NCBI GenBank assembly: GCA_027019205.1
Contig: JALUWZ010000173.1
Coordinates: 1 to 33,934, forward strand
DNA: 33,934 nucleotides
Reading direction: 5' to 3'
Source: Emcibacter sp.
GTDB lineage: Bacteria; Pseudomonadota; Alphaproteobacteria; Sphingomonadales; Emcibacteraceae
Below are positions 1 through 9,092 of this stretch, piece after piece (within the stretch, counting starts at the first letter, position 1; each line of letters starts with the position of its first letter). The position numbers were made by a program, and so were the translations under genes. Under the pieces are notes generated by a model. That model saw nothing but the letters and a program-made list of their open reading frames with translations, searched no databases and was not told the DNA's origin.

Positions 1-566
1 GCTTCCGGGAAGACCTGCTGTTCCGGCTTAATGTGGTTAACCTGAATATTCCCCGCCTGAAAGACCGGCCCGAGGATATTCGGGTGCTGTGCAAACATTT
101 TGCTGTCAAATATGCCGAATTCAACGGCCTGCCCCACAAAAAAATCTCTGACGGGGCCATGAAGGTGCTGATCAATCACCAATGGCCCGGCAATGTGCGC
201 GAACTGGAAAATACCCTGCACCGGGCGGTTCTGCTGACCATAGGTGATACGATCAATGCGTCTGACATCGTCCTGCCCGATGGCCGACCCCATATGGAAA
301 TCCAGTCCGGTGCGGCCTCCTTTGACAATGGACAGACCCCCGAGGGAACCGAACCGCTTGCCGCCGCCTCGCTAATCGGGCGGACCGTGGCCGATGTGGA
401 AAAGGACCTGATCATTGATACCCTGAAACATTGTCTGGGCAACCGTACCCATGCCGCCAATATTCTGGGTATTTCAATACGGACATTACGCAACAAACTT
501 AATATCTATATGTCGGACGGCGTGACTGTTCCCGGCCCCGGAACGCCGCCTGCCCCAACTTTATAA
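1..566 (+). CDS. flbD: FlbD-type sigma-54 flagellar activator, C-terminal part (5' end outside window)
   Basis: This is the 3' part of an enhancer-binding activator that drives sigma-54-dependent late flagellar genes. The frame is open from base 3 and begins FREDLLFRLNVVNLNIP, the conserved AAA+ segment that follows the sensor-I region, so the ATG/GTG codons inside the window are not the real start. Next come the RPEDI motif and the arginine-finger/sensor-II segment (WPGNVRELEN). After a linker the protein ends with a Fis-type helix-turn-helix (VEKDLIIDTLKHCLGNRTHAANILGISIRTLRNKL). The HTH wording and the short proline-rich tail are what I know from Caulobacter-type FlbD. The receiver-like N-terminus and Walker motifs lie outside the window. 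The gene is directly upstream of flhA on the same strand, as in many alphaproteobacterial flagellar clusters. The family is certain. The paralogue name FlbD rests on the C-terminus and context. Confidence 0.9.
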   Translation, partial: FREDLLFRLNVVNLNIPRLKDRPEDIRVLCKHFAVKYAEFNGLPHKKISDGAMKVLINHQWPGNVRELENTLHRAVLLTIGDTINASDIVLPDGRPHMEIQSGAASFDNGQTPEGTEPLAAASLIGRTVADVEKDLIIDTLKHCLGNRTHAANILGISIRTLRNKLNIYMSDGVTVPGPGTPPAPTL

Positions 567-584
567 AATTACTTTATAAAATTA
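558..584 (+). repeat. 13-bp-period direct repeat over the flbD stop
   Basis: ACTTTATAAAATTA occurs twice, at 558-571 and 571-584, sharing one base. The first copy contains the flbD TAA stop. The 64-bp flbD-flhA gap also holds no clear sigma-54 (GG-N10-GC) promoter, so flhA is probably read through from flbD. The function of the repeat is unknown and it may be simple slippage. Confidence 0.7.
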
Positions 585-630
585 TGCAACAGAAACATCG
601 ACTTGAAACAGAATAAGATAACCCCGGCTT

Positions 631-2730
631 ATGAGCGATACAGTTCCCGATAACCCGTCCGGCACAACAGGCTTGATGGCAAATATTGCCAATCGGTCCG
701 ATATTGTCATGGCCGTCGGCGTTGTGATGATTCTGACCATCCTGTTTCTGCCGATGCCGACCTGGTTGCTGGATATATCGCTGGCAATTTCCTTTACCTT
801 TTCGGTCATGGTTCTGATGACCGCCCTGTTTATCCAGACTCCGCTGGAATTCAACTCTTTTCCCACCGTCCTGCTGCTCGCCACCATGTTGCGGCTGGCG
901 CTTAATGTGGCCTCGACCCGGCTGATCCTGTCCAATGGTCATACCGGCCCGTCAGCGGCAGGGCATGTGATCGAAGCCTTTGGCAATTTTGTTATGGGCG
1001 GCAATTTTGTCATCGGCATTATCGTCTTTTCGGTATTGCTGATCATTAATTTCATGGTGATCACCAAGGGCAGTGGCCGTATCGCCGAGGTTGCCGCCAG
1101 ATTCTCCCTTGACGCCATGCCCGGAAAACAGATGGCGATTGATGCCGATCTTTCATCAGGCCTGATTGACGAAAATTCTGCCCGGACCCGGCGCAAGAAT
1201 CTGGAGGATGAAAGCACCTTTTTCGGGGCCATGGACGGGGCGGCCAAATATGTCCGGGGGGATGCCGTTGCCGGACTGTTGATTACCTTTATCAATATCA
1301 TTGCCGGGATGATTATCGGCGTAGCGCAAAAGGGGATGAGTTTTGGTGATGCGGCCAATACCTATACCCTGCTCACGGTGGGCGACGGTCTGGTCAGCCA
1401 GATTCCCGCCCTGATCATTTCGACCGCCGCCGGCCTGCTGGTAACCAAGGCCGGACTGTCGGGCCGCACCGATCAGGCCCTGTTTAAACAGATCAGCAAT
1501 TATCCCCGCGCCCTCGGGGTCAGTTCGGGCCTGCTTATTGTTCTGTCCCTGTTGCCCGGCATTCCCTTTCTGCCCTTCGCCACCCTTGCCGCCCTGCTCG
1601 GGGTGGCAACCATAGCCCTCGGCAGACAACAAGACAGGAAGGAAGAAGCCAGACTGAAGGCCGTAGATGACGAAGAAAAGCAGATTGAGCCGGTGGAAGA
1701 ACCAATCACCACGGCGCTGGTGATTGACCCGATCCGGCTCGAACTGGGCTATGGTCTGCTGCCGCTGATCAATGATGACAGCGGCATTCGCCTGACCGAT
1801 CAGATCAAGGCCCTGCGCCGACAGCTGGCGACCGATATGGGATTTGTCATGCCGTCGGTGCGGATTCTCGATAATATGCAGCTTCCAGCCAATAATTATG
1901 TTATCCGGCTGAAGGAAACCGATGCCGGCGGCGGCGAGATTCAACCCAATATGCTGCTGGTGATGGACCCGCGCGGCGAGCCGGTGGCCCTGCCGGGGGA
2001 AGATACTCTGGAACCCGCCTTCCAGCTGCCCGCCAAATGGATTGATAAAAGCATGAAGGAGGAAGCCTCCTTTCGCGGCTATACCGTGGTGGATGCCGCA
2101 ACCGTCATCACCACCCATATTACCGAGGTCATCAAGGATAACATGCCGGAACTGCTGTCCTATGCCGAGGTAAAGAAACTGCTGGATGATCTGGCGGCCG
2201 AGCATCAGAAGCTGATCGCCGATCTTGTGCCGACCCTGATTACCCAGAGCGGGGTCCAGCGGGTTCTGCAAAATCTGCTGAGCGAGCGGGTGTCAATCCG
2301 TGACCTGCCAACAATTCTCGAAGGCATTGCCGAGGCCTGTGGCTATACCCAGAATATCGTCATGATCACCGAACATGCCCGGACCCGCCTTGCCCGGCAG
2401 ATCAGTTATGAAAATGCCGATCAGGACGGCGTTATCCCGCTGATCAGCCTGTCCCCGGAATGGGAGCAGGCCTTTATTGACAGCCTCGTTGGCGGCGGCG
2501 AGGAGAAACAGCTCGCCATGCCGCCGAGCCAGTTGCAGGAATTTATCGGGCTGGTCCGCATGACGTTCGAGGATCAGGCCCATGCCGGGGAATTGCCGGT
2601 TCTGCTGACCAGCCCGATGATCCGGCCCTATGTGCGCTCAATCATTGAACGCTTCCGGCCCGCGACCGTGGTGATGTCCCAGAATGAGGTCCATCCAAAG
2701 GTTAAAATCAGAACGCTCGGACAGATCTAG
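631..2730 (+). CDS. flhA: Flagellar type III export gate protein FlhA
   Basis: FlhA is the large inner-membrane subunit of the flagellar type III export gate. Its cytoplasmic ring docks chaperone-substrate complexes and switches between rod/hook and filament export. The 699-aa protein has the family's usual length. The first ~320 residues hold clustered hydrophobic segments (for example around residues 27-75, 105-140 and 290-330) and the FHIPEP signature region (FNSFPTVLLLATMLRLALNV and the following MPGKQMAIDADLSSG loop). An acidic/basic linker (about 335-360) leads to the cytoplasmic domain, which ends in a typical alternating hydrophobic tail. The start at ATG 631 gives the usual short polar N-terminus (MSDTVPDNPSG). 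The ribosome-binding site is weak. It is followed by flhF with 8 bp between stop and start, consistent with co-transcription. Confidence 0.97.
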   Translation: MSDTVPDNPSGTTGLMANIANRSDIVMAVGVVMILTILFLPMPTWLLDISLAISFTFSVMVLMTALFIQTPLEFNSFPTVLLLATMLRLALNVASTRLILSNGHTGPSAAGHVIEAFGNFVMGGNFVIGIIVFSVLLIINFMVITKGSGRIAEVAARFSLDAMPGKQMAIDADLSSGLIDENSARTRRKNLEDESTFFGAMDGAAKYVRGDAVAGLLITFINIIAGMIIGVAQKGMSFGDAANTYTLLTVGDGLVSQIPALIISTAAGLLVTKAGLSGRTDQALFKQISNYPRALGVSSGLLIVLSLLPGIPFLPFATLAALLGVATIALGRQQDRKEEARLKAVDDEEKQIEPVEEPITTALVIDPIRLELGYGLLPLINDDSGIRLTDQIKALRRQLATDMGFVMPSVRILDNMQLPANNYVIRLKETDAGGGEIQPNMLLVMDPRGEPVALPGEDTLEPAFQLPAKWIDKSMKEEASFRGYTVVDAATVITTHITEVIKDNMPELLSYAEVKKLLDDLAAEHQKLIADLVPTLITQSGVQRVLQNLLSERVSIRDLPTILEGIAEACGYTQNIVMITEHARTRLARQISYENADQDGVIPLISLSPEWEQAFIDSLVGGGEEKQLAMPPSQLQEFIGLVRMTFEDQAHAGELPVLLTSPMIRPYVRSIIERFRPATVVMSQNEVHPKVKIRTLGQI

Positions 2731-2738
2731 GGAAAACC

Positions 2739-3785
2739 ATGCGGTTAAAGATATTCACTGGCGATAGTATGAAGGCCGCCCTTGCCGGGGTTCGGGAAGC
2801 CCTGGGGGACGATGCCATCATCATCAGTTCCACCGAGGAGGGTGGCAAGGTCAAGGTAACGGCGGCCATGGAAATCCCTGCCGCCAAAATCACCCCGCGC
2901 AAGGCCCGGAAGCCCCGACCAAAACCCGCCGCCGTACAGAAAACCCTGAAAGAGCTGGAGCAGGAGGATTACGCCCAGTCCCTCGACCTGCCCCATTTCC
3001 TCGGCCATCATGGCCTTGAAAAGGCCCTGATGAAACGAATAATCGAAACTGCGGCCTCTTTTGATGAGGACAGGAATATCACCGCGCTGGCAAAGGCCCT
3101 TGACGTCATGTTCCATTTCAGTCCGATCAATAATGATTACCAAAAGCGGCCCCTGATGCTGGTCGGTCCGCCCGGCGTCGGCAAGACTGTCACGGCGGCC
3201 AAACTTGCCAGTCAGGCAGTGCTATCGGGGCGGGCGGTACGCCTGATCAACAGTGATACCATCCGCACCGGCGGCACGGCGCAGCTTGAAGGCTATGCAG
3301 AAATTCTGAAAGTTCCGCTGATTGAGGCGGCAGAGCCTGACCTGCTGGCCCCGGCGATTGACACCGGCAGACAGCCTGATGAGCTGGTGATCATTGATAC
3401 GATGGGATATAATCCTCTCAACAGCGATGAAATGGCCGATCTGCATCACTTCACCCGGGTCTGCGATGTTGAACCCCTGCTGGTGATTGCCGCCGGGACC
3501 GATATCCTGGAGGCGCGGGAGATTGCCGAAACCTATGCCGGTCTCGGGGTCAGAAGATTTATCGCCACCCGGCTTGATGTCGCCCGGCGCTATGGCAGCC
3601 TGCTCGCTACTGCCGCCGCCATGGACCTTGCCTTTGCCGGGGTTGGCATTACCCCCTATCTCGCCAAGGGGATCGAGCATATTGATGCGCTGAGCCTGTC
3701 CCGGCTGCTGATCCGGATTGATGACCGCAGGCCTTTCATGCCGCCACAAGAAGATATAGAAGATGATGAAGGTAACACACCATGA
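2739..3785 (+). CDS. flhF: Flagellar SRP-like GTPase FlhF
   Basis: FlhF is a signal-recognition-particle-type GTPase that sets flagellar position and number, usually for polar flagella. The N-terminus MRLKIFTGDSMKAALAGVRE is typical of the family. After a short basic/proline linker comes the NG domain, with P-loop GPPGVGKTVTAAKLA and the G2-like stretch DTIRTGGTAQLEGYAE. G3 reads DTMGYN where the family usually has DTxG(R), and G4 reads TRLD instead of TKxD. I believe these changes are common in alphaproteobacterial FlhF but did not compare sequences. An AGGGAAAAC ribosome-binding site precedes the ATG. The stop overlaps the flhG start (ATGA), so translation is probably coupled. The 348-aa length is on the short side for FlhF because the basic region is brief. 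Confidence 0.93.
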   Translation: MRLKIFTGDSMKAALAGVREALGDDAIIISSTEEGGKVKVTAAMEIPAAKITPRKARKPRPKPAAVQKTLKELEQEDYAQSLDLPHFLGHHGLEKALMKRIIETAASFDEDRNITALAKALDVMFHFSPINNDYQKRPLMLVGPPGVGKTVTAAKLASQAVLSGRAVRLINSDTIRTGGTAQLEGYAEILKVPLIEAAEPDLLAPAIDTGRQPDELVIIDTMGYNPLNSDEMADLHHFTRVCDVEPLLVIAAGTDILEAREIAETYAGLGVRRFIATRLDVARRYGSLLATAAAMDLAFAGVGITPYLAKGIEHIDALSLSRLLIRIDDRRPFMPPQEDIEDDEGNTP

Positions 3786-4540
3786 CCTCCCCTGAGACAA
3801 TCTCCTCAAAAATTATCACCATTGCCTCGGGCAAAGGCGGGGTTGGCAAGACCTGGGTCTCGACCACCCTGTGCCATCTGTTTGCCGCACAGGGCAAACG
3901 CGTGTTGCTGTTTGACGGTGATCTCGGCCTCGCCAATGTTGATATTCAGCTTGGCCTTGTTCCGGAAACTGATCTCGGGCAGGTGCTGTCAGGAGCAATC
4001 CCGCTTGAGCAGGCCATCACGCGCTTTGACAACGGGCCGGGCAGCTTTGACATTATCTCCGGCCAGTCCGGTTCCGGAACCCTGGCCTCGCTGAAAAGGG
4101 AAAAGCTCACGGCGCTTAACCGCGACCTGAGCCTGCTGTCACACCAGTATGACCTGACGGTTCTGGATCTCGGGGCCGGGGTTGAAACCTCGGTCATGAC
4201 ATTATGTGAAACTGCCGACCGGATTATCGTTGTGGTAACCGCCGACCCGACGTCACTGACCGATGCCTATGCCTTCATCAAAATGAACCATATGCGCGAC
4301 CGGAACCTCAATCTGGCCATTCTCGTCAACATGGCCGAAGACCGCCATGAAGGCAAAAAAATCTATCAGAGCCTTAAAAAAGTCTGTGAGAATTTCCTCA
4401 GATTCACCCCGGACTATCTGGGGTCGGTGCACCGGGACAGTCATGTCACCGATGCCATCCGCCACCAGAAACCACTGTTGCAGCGCCACCCGAAATCCCG
4501 CGCCGGGGAAGATATGGCGGAAATTGCCAAAAAGGTGTAA
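3782..4540 (+). CDS. flhG: MinD/ParA-type ATPase FlhG (FleN/YlxH)
   Basis: This deviant-Walker ATPase restrains flagellar number by stimulating FlhF GTPase. The P-loop SGKGGVGKTWVSTTL (about residues 17-31), the Walker A' DGDLGLANVDIQLGL and the Walker B-like TVLDLGAG are all visible. The 252-aa length fits FlhG. Unlike MinD proper, its C-terminus (ending HPKSRAGEDMAEIAKKV) is not an obvious amphipathic membrane anchor. The start ATG lies inside the flhF stop (4-bp overlap), which identifies it as FlhG rather than a division-site MinD. Downstream, the fliK-like gene starts 9 bp after the stop. Confidence 0.92.
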   Translation: MTSPETISSKIITIASGKGGVGKTWVSTTLCHLFAAQGKRVLLFDGDLGLANVDIQLGLVPETDLGQVLSGAIPLEQAITRFDNGPGSFDIISGQSGSGTLASLKREKLTALNRDLSLLSHQYDLTVLDLGAGVETSVMTLCETADRIIVVVTADPTSLTDAYAFIKMNHMRDRNLNLAILVNMAEDRHEGKKIYQSLKKVCENFLRFTPDYLGSVHRDSHVTDAIRHQKPLLQRHPKSRAGEDMAEIAKKV

Positions 4541-4549
4541 TATGGTCCC

Positions 4550-6778
4550 ATGAGCGATATTGATGCCCCTTCACATATTCCCCGTCAAACCGGCGAAGCG
4601 GCGACCCGGGTAACCCGGGCATCAACCACATCCGATGACAGTTCCGCCGAACAGAAATCCGGCGACAACAAGACCCCGCCGCCAGAAAAGACCACGGAAA
4701 CACCGGAAAAAGCTGCCGTCCACGAGACAGCCGTCACCATCTCCACCAGCCTGTCCAGCCTTGAGGCCGGAGGCCGGATCACGGCGGAATATCTTGGGAT
4801 TGATGGCCAGGGCCGTCCGCTGATCGCCTCTGAAAGTGGAACATATACCGTCACATATGATCCAAAAGAGCAGCCGAAAATTGAAAGAATCCCCCGGGAT
4901 GCCACATTGGAAATAAAGATTTTAAAAGTGGACCGGCAGATTGATGCCCGGCTGATATTTCATGACCCGGCGGCCAAAAGCGCCATATCACTTGCCGTGA
5001 CGCTGGAACTGACCAGCCTCGGGAATGGCCCGCCAAGGCCGCGTCCGACTGCCGGTCGGGAACATCTGCCCCTTGAACAGCAGAAAATATCCTACCAGAC
5101 AACTGCCGTTTTCCGGGCGGAAAATATTGCCCGGGAAAGTGCCAGCAAACTTGCCGGACTTCCCCTGCCTGCTGCCACAACCAATTACACCCTGTATGAA
5201 AAGGCGTTGCCACAGGAAAACCGCCCGGCCATCGTCCGCACAGCCATTGCCGGAAATGCCCTGATCGCCCAAGAGCAGACACAGGAGCAGACACAGGGTC
5301 AGACAACACAGGGGCTAATACAGACGGGCACAGGACCGGCAGCCCCCGGGGAAAGCCTGCCGCCGGTCAGGGATATTCAGGGCCTGCTCAATAAAAATAT
5401 GCTGGCAACCGTTATCAAGACTTTCCCCGCAGCCCCGGATACCCTTCCCGAAATAATCCGTCAGCAGCTCGGGCCTGTTTCGCCGCTGATGGCACTCAGG
5501 ACCGGGCGTAATTTTACCCTGCATATAGACTCGGTCGCAATTCCTGACAGCCGCCCTGCCGAGGCCCCGCCAACAAAAATTGATGTTACAGAACAGCCCC
5601 CCGTGGCGAAATCCCCCCGACAGGTCAAGGTCGCCCGGGCTGAATTTTCCGGCATTATTATCACCCCGGGACAAAATATCCTGCCGGAAATACCCGGGAA
5701 AGCCAATTTAACGACTGCCGCAGCCGCAAAATCAAATCCTCTCTATCCCAACCGCTACAGCCCCGCGTCATCCGCCCGGCCCGGATCGGGGCCCGAATCG
5801 GGAAATGACCATAAAACCCTTTATGTCGCGACACCGGTTTCCATCATCAAATTCCAGAGTCCGGTCGAGCTTAAAGCCGGAACAGTGATAAATTTCTCCC
5901 TGCCCGAAAGACCGGTGCAGACCGGATCAAGGGTCGCCTCAACCGGGGATGATATTGCTGCGCGTCAGAATATCCCGGCGCCGGAAAACCGGCCTGCCGA
6001 CCAGGCCATAGCCACGCCCCCGGTGACCCGGCCCGGTTTGCCGCCCGCCGCACCGGCAGAACTGCCGCCGCAGCCGCTGGAAACTTTCATCCAAAACTGG
6101 CAGTCCCTGAGCCAGATTCTATCGGTCCTGTCCGTCGGGGGCAGCAGCATGGCCCAAAGCCTGAATAACCGGCTGCCCGGTATCGAAAATCCGGCCCGAA
6201 TGACCACCGGCATGATTTTTTTCCTTGCCGCCATCGGGGCGAAAACACCTGCGAGAATCTGGCTCGGGCCGGATGTCACCCGGCGTCTTGAACAGGCCGG
6301 GCAGGAAAAATTACTGCAAAAGCTCGATAATGACATGCAGCGCATCTTCCGGCTCGGCACCACAACGACCACGCCGAATGACTGGCGTCCGGCGCTGTTG
6401 CCGCTCCATATCGGCGGCGATGTCACGGCCATCCCGATTCTGACCCGGCAGGTGCGGGATGACAGGCCCGATGGTGAAAATGGCGCCGATAGGGAGGGGG
6501 AAGACCGGGACAAGACGACCCGCTTCATCGTCGAACTTGACCTCAGCCAGTTCGGCCAGATCCAGCTCGATGGTCTGTTAAAAGATCAAAAGCTCAATAT
6601 CATCATCCGGGCCGGGATTAAACTGCCCCCGGCCATGAAGGCCAGCATGACTGATATGTTCACCACCGCGCTTGATATCAGCGGCTATCGCGGCGATCTG
6701 CAATTCAGGGATAATAGCGCCCCTGACCTTTCGGTCCGTAATATCATTAATCAGAGAATTCATATGACGGGGGTATAA
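4550..6778 (+). CDS. fliK: Flagellar hook-length control protein FliK-like
   Basis: This is probably the secreted molecular ruler that sets hook length and triggers the export specificity switch at FlhB. The first ~560 of 742 residues are low-complexity, rich in Pro, Ala, Thr, Gln and Arg, including a short Gln-Thr repeat near residue 245 (EQTQEQTQGQTTQG). This is usual for FliK rulers and poorly conserved between species. The last ~100 residues form the conserved C-terminal domain: FIVELDLSQFGQIQLDGLL, then LNIIIRAG and a final helix-strand pair. The gene follows flhG by 9 bp. The ribosome-binding site is weak, so the exact start is inferred. A FliK call from domain layout and position is solid, but sequence identity with any named FliK cannot be judged here. 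Confidence 0.82.
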   Translation: MSDIDAPSHIPRQTGEAATRVTRASTTSDDSSAEQKSGDNKTPPPEKTTETPEKAAVHETAVTISTSLSSLEAGGRITAEYLGIDGQGRPLIASESGTYTVTYDPKEQPKIERIPRDATLEIKILKVDRQIDARLIFHDPAAKSAISLAVTLELTSLGNGPPRPRPTAGREHLPLEQQKISYQTTAVFRAENIARESASKLAGLPLPAATTNYTLYEKALPQENRPAIVRTAIAGNALIAQEQTQEQTQGQTTQGLIQTGTGPAAPGESLPPVRDIQGLLNKNMLATVIKTFPAAPDTLPEIIRQQLGPVSPLMALRTGRNFTLHIDSVAIPDSRPAEAPPTKIDVTEQPPVAKSPRQVKVARAEFSGIIITPGQNILPEIPGKANLTTAAAAKSNPLYPNRYSPASSARPGSGPESGNDHKTLYVATPVSIIKFQSPVELKAGTVINFSLPERPVQTGSRVASTGDDIAARQNIPAPENRPADQAIATPPVTRPGLPPAAPAELPPQPLETFIQNWQSLSQILSVLSVGGSSMAQSLNNRLPGIENPARMTTGMIFFLAAIGAKTPARIWLGPDVTRRLEQAGQEKLLQKLDNDMQRIFRLGTTTTTPNDWRPALLPLHIGGDVTAIPILTRQVRDDRPDGENGADREGEDRDKTTRFIVELDLSQFGQIQLDGLLKDQKLNIIIRAGIKLPPAMKASMTDMFTTALDISGYRGDLQFRDNSAPDLSVRNIINQRIHMTGV

Positions 6779-6791
6779 CAAAATAATAACC

Positions 6792-7187
6792 ATGGATAAT
6801 CACTTGAAAAAAAATCTTCACACAACGCCAAATCCATACAAGAGCAAGGCCTGTTGCGTTTCGGTCCTTCAGGAAATCACGCTGGATAAGCAGATATTTC
6901 TGCTCGGATTGCGTTATTTCCCGGACAAGCTGTTGCTCGACCACAAGGGGCTGGCAGCCTATCTCGGCACCATGGTTACCCGGGACGGCAGCAAGGTGGA
7001 AGCACTGGCCCACAGCATTCTTGAAGATATCATGGATCAGATTATCCCGAAATGGATCGAAATCACCCTGAAACAACAGCAGAATAAATTTGGCCAGACA
7101 GTTCTCGTCACCATGGAAGACCGTCAGCCCAACTGGCAGGATGACGCCCTGTTAAGCCGCCTGCCCGCCCTGAAGCTGACTCCGTAA
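6792..7187 (+). CDS. Unrecognised 131-aa protein at the end of the flagellar operon
   Basis: I do not recognise this protein. It is soluble, with no signal peptide or membrane segment, and has a basic N-terminus (MDNHLKKNLHTTPNPYKSK) followed by a compact mixed alpha/beta-looking domain: VLQEITLDKQIFLLGLRYFPD, then a long helix (LAHSILEDIMDQIIPKWIEITLKQQQ) and a last strand with VLVTMEDRQPNW. It starts 14 bp after the fliK stop and is the last + strand gene before convergent fliJ, so it is probably co-transcribed with fliK. Base composition matches its neighbours, so it looks like a real resident gene. A flagellar role is only a context inference. Confidence 0.7.
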   Translation: MDNHLKKNLHTTPNPYKSKACCVSVLQEITLDKQIFLLGLRYFPDKLLLDHKGLAAYLGTMVTRDGSKVEALAHSILEDIMDQIIPKWIEITLKQQQNKFGQTVLVTMEDRQPNWQDDALLSRLPALKLTP

Positions 7188-7202
7188 TCCGTGCCAGAAC
7201 GA

Positions 7203-7214
7203 GACAATATTGTC
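7203..7214. repeat. 12-bp perfect palindrome in the convergent gap before fliJ
   Basis: GACAATATTGTC is a perfect inverted repeat 16 bp after the stop of the 131-aa gene. The rest of the 110-bp gap is T-rich (7230-7285). There is no textbook hairpin-plus-T-run terminator. It could be a weak terminator or operator, or chance. Confidence 0.35.
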
Positions 7215-7297
7215 GGAAATCTTTACACTCTTGATATGTTAAATATTTTTATTTGTTTGTTTTTAGTCAAGTATATTATTTTCGAGGTGGGGCCTTG

Positions 7298-7726
7298 CTA
7301 CCCCGTCTGCTGACGGCGGCGGTGGATATTGAGGGACAGCTCGTCAAGGTCATCCTGCTCGCGCTGGTTAAGATCGGCCTTTTTGCGGTCCAGTTTGCGC
7401 TGTTCGACAACTTCGTATTTCTTCAATTCCCTGAAGGCCTCTGCCACCTGGTCTTTCATATTTTCTATGGAAGCCTCAATCTCGACAATGGAATTTTCTA
7501 TATTGGCCCGCCGGACGATAACCTGCTGGGCATAGCCCGCATAGGCAATACTGACAACGGGGGACGCGGCTACATGCTTTTGCTCTGCCGCCAGTTCCTC
7601 CTCCAGATCGGCAAGATTCTGCAGGAACTCCTGCTTCATTTTCTCAAGCGACACCATATCGCGGCGCTTCTCATCCAGCTGCCATTTATGCAGACGGATC
7701 ATGCCTGTCATGCCCTTGTCACTCAT
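7298..7726 (-). CDS. fliJ: Flagellar export chaperone FliJ
   Basis: FliJ is the small coiled-coil stalk protein that couples the FliI ATPase ring to FlhA. The 142-aa protein is almost entirely predicted helix with heptad-like spacing, rich in Glu, Lys, Gln and Arg (LEKMKQEFLQNLADLEEELAAEQK, then MKDQVAEAFRELKKYEVVEQRKLDRKKADLNQREQDDLDEL). That matches FliJ in length and composition. Sequence alone is weakly diagnostic for coiled coils. The call is secured by its place immediately downstream of fliI on the same strand, 28 bp after its stop. Confidence 0.88.
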   Translation of the reverse strand: MSDKGMTGMIRLHKWQLDEKRRDMVSLEKMKQEFLQNLADLEEELAAEQKHVAASPVVSIAYAGYAQQVIVRRANIENSIVEIEASIENMKDQVAEAFRELKKYEVVEQRKLDRKKADLNQREQDDLDELSLNIHRRRQQTG

Positions 7727-7754
7727 TATACATATATCCCGTTTTAACTGTTAT

Positions 7755-9092
7755 TTATCCGTCCGCGGCTTCTCCTGGCGGGCCGTCCTGTAATATCCGG
7801 GCAAGCTCTTCATAGCCCTGCGCCAGACTGCTGCTTTCGTCCTTTTTCTGCGCCATGAATTCTTCAAGGGCAGGATAGAAATGAATTGCCGCGTCAACTT
7901 CCCGGTTGGCCCCGGGGCGATAGGCGCCAAGGCGAATCATCTCTTCCATGTCATTATAGTCTGCCAAATATTTACGAGCCGTAACCAAAAGATCATTTTG
8001 TTCATTATTATTGCATCCCGGCATGGTGCGCGAAATAGAGCGCAGAATGTTAATCGCCGGAAAGCGGCCCCGTTCGGCGATCGCCCGGTCAAGCACAATA
8101 TGGCCGTCCAGTATGCCCCGGACCGCATCCGAAATTGGCTCGTTATGATCGTCGCCCTCAACCAGAACCGCAAACAGACCGGTGATCGACCCCCGGTCGA
8201 TACCGGGGCCGGCCCGCTCCAGCAGCCTTGGCAGTTCGGCAAATACTGTCGGGGTATAGCCTTTGCTGGCCGGTGGCTCCCCCCCCGCAAGGCCGATTTC
8301 ACGCTGGGCCATGGCAAAACGGGTCACGCTGTCCATCAGGCACAGCACATCATGGCCCAGGTCGCGGAAATATTCACTGATGGTCAGGGTAAGATAAGCC
8401 GCCTGCCGCCGCATCAGGGCGGTTTCATCGGAGGTCGCCACCACCACCACACTGCGGGCAAGGCCTTCTTCGCCCAGATCATCCTCGATAAATTCCTGAA
8501 CCTCGCGCCCCCGTTCGCCGATAAGACCGATCACCGAAACATCCGAGCGCGCATAGCGGGCGAACATCGACAGCAGAATGGATTTGCCGACGCCGGAGCC
8601 GGAAAATATTCCCATACGCTGTCCCTTGCAACAGGTGACAAATGTATTGAGCGCCCGCACACCGAGATCAATCTTGTCGCCGACCCGCTGACGCAGATGA
8701 GCCGGTGGCGGCTGGGCACGGAGCGGATAGGCCTCGCCGCCCGGCTGGACCGGCCCCTTGCCGTCAATCGGCTCACCCATGGCATTCACCACCCGTCCGA
8801 GCCATTTGGCAGAGGGATGAACCACCGGGGTTTCGCCGCCGACATAGGCCTGACAGCCGACCCCGACCCCCTCAAGCATGGAATAGGGCATAAGCAGCGC
8901 CCGGTCCGCCTTGAAACCAACCACTTCGCAGCGAACCGTTTTATCCTGACGCGAGAGAAGATTAACCCGTGAGCCGATACTTAAGGATTGCTGCGCCCCC
9001 GCCACCTCGACCAGAAGCCCCTGAATACCGACAACCCGGCCATAAAAGCGCCAGCTGTGCAGTCTGTCAATTTCTGCCTTCAAGGTATCCAT
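7755..9092 (-). CDS. fliI: Flagellar export ATPase FliI
   Basis: FliI is the F1-beta-like hexameric ATPase that energises loading of the flagellar export gate. In the 445-aa protein the N-terminal beta-barrel (FYGRVVGIQGLLVEVAG) is followed by the Walker A motif GIFSGSGVGKS (about residues 161-171). The FliI/YscN signature GLIGERGREVQEF and the Walker B region LCLMDSVTRFAMAQREIGLAGGEPP come next. The C-terminal helical domain is present, so the protein is full length. The ATG at 9092 gives the usual short lead (MDTLKAEIDRL). It is transcribed away from ctrA, and fliJ follows. Confidence 0.97.
   Translation of the reverse strand: MDTLKAEIDRLHSWRFYGRVVGIQGLLVEVAGAQQSLSIGSRVNLLSRQDKTVRCEVVGFKADRALLMPYSMLEGVGVGCQAYVGGETPVVHPSAKWLGRVVNAMGEPIDGKGPVQPGGEAYPLRAQPPPAHLRQRVGDKIDLGVRALNTFVTCCKGQRMGIFSGSGVGKSILLSMFARYARSDVSVIGLIGERGREVQEFIEDDLGEEGLARSVVVVATSDETALMRRQAAYLTLTISEYFRDLGHDVLCLMDSVTRFAMAQREIGLAGGEPPASKGYTPTVFAELPRLLERAGPGIDRGSITGLFAVLVEGDDHNEPISDAVRGILDGHIVLDRAIAERGRFPAINILRSISRTMPGCNNNEQNDLLVTARKYLADYNDMEEMIRLGAYRPGANREVDAAIHFYPALEEFMAQKKDESSSLAQGYEELARILQDGPPGEAADG

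Noticed and set aside
567..630. Sigma-54 promoter upstream of flhA
   Set aside because: No GG-N10-GC with a TGGCAC/TTGC context is present in the gap. A GGCAG...CGC stretch upstream of fliI also has the wrong spacing.
1156..2271. 371-codon frame antisense to flhA
   Set aside because: A shadow of flhA: no ribosome-binding site, no recognisable motif, composition explained by the sense codons.
7253..7747. 164-codon + strand frame over fliJ
   Set aside because: Antisense to fliJ. Its Leu/Phe-rich composition is the complement of a coiled coil rich in Glu, Lys and Gln.
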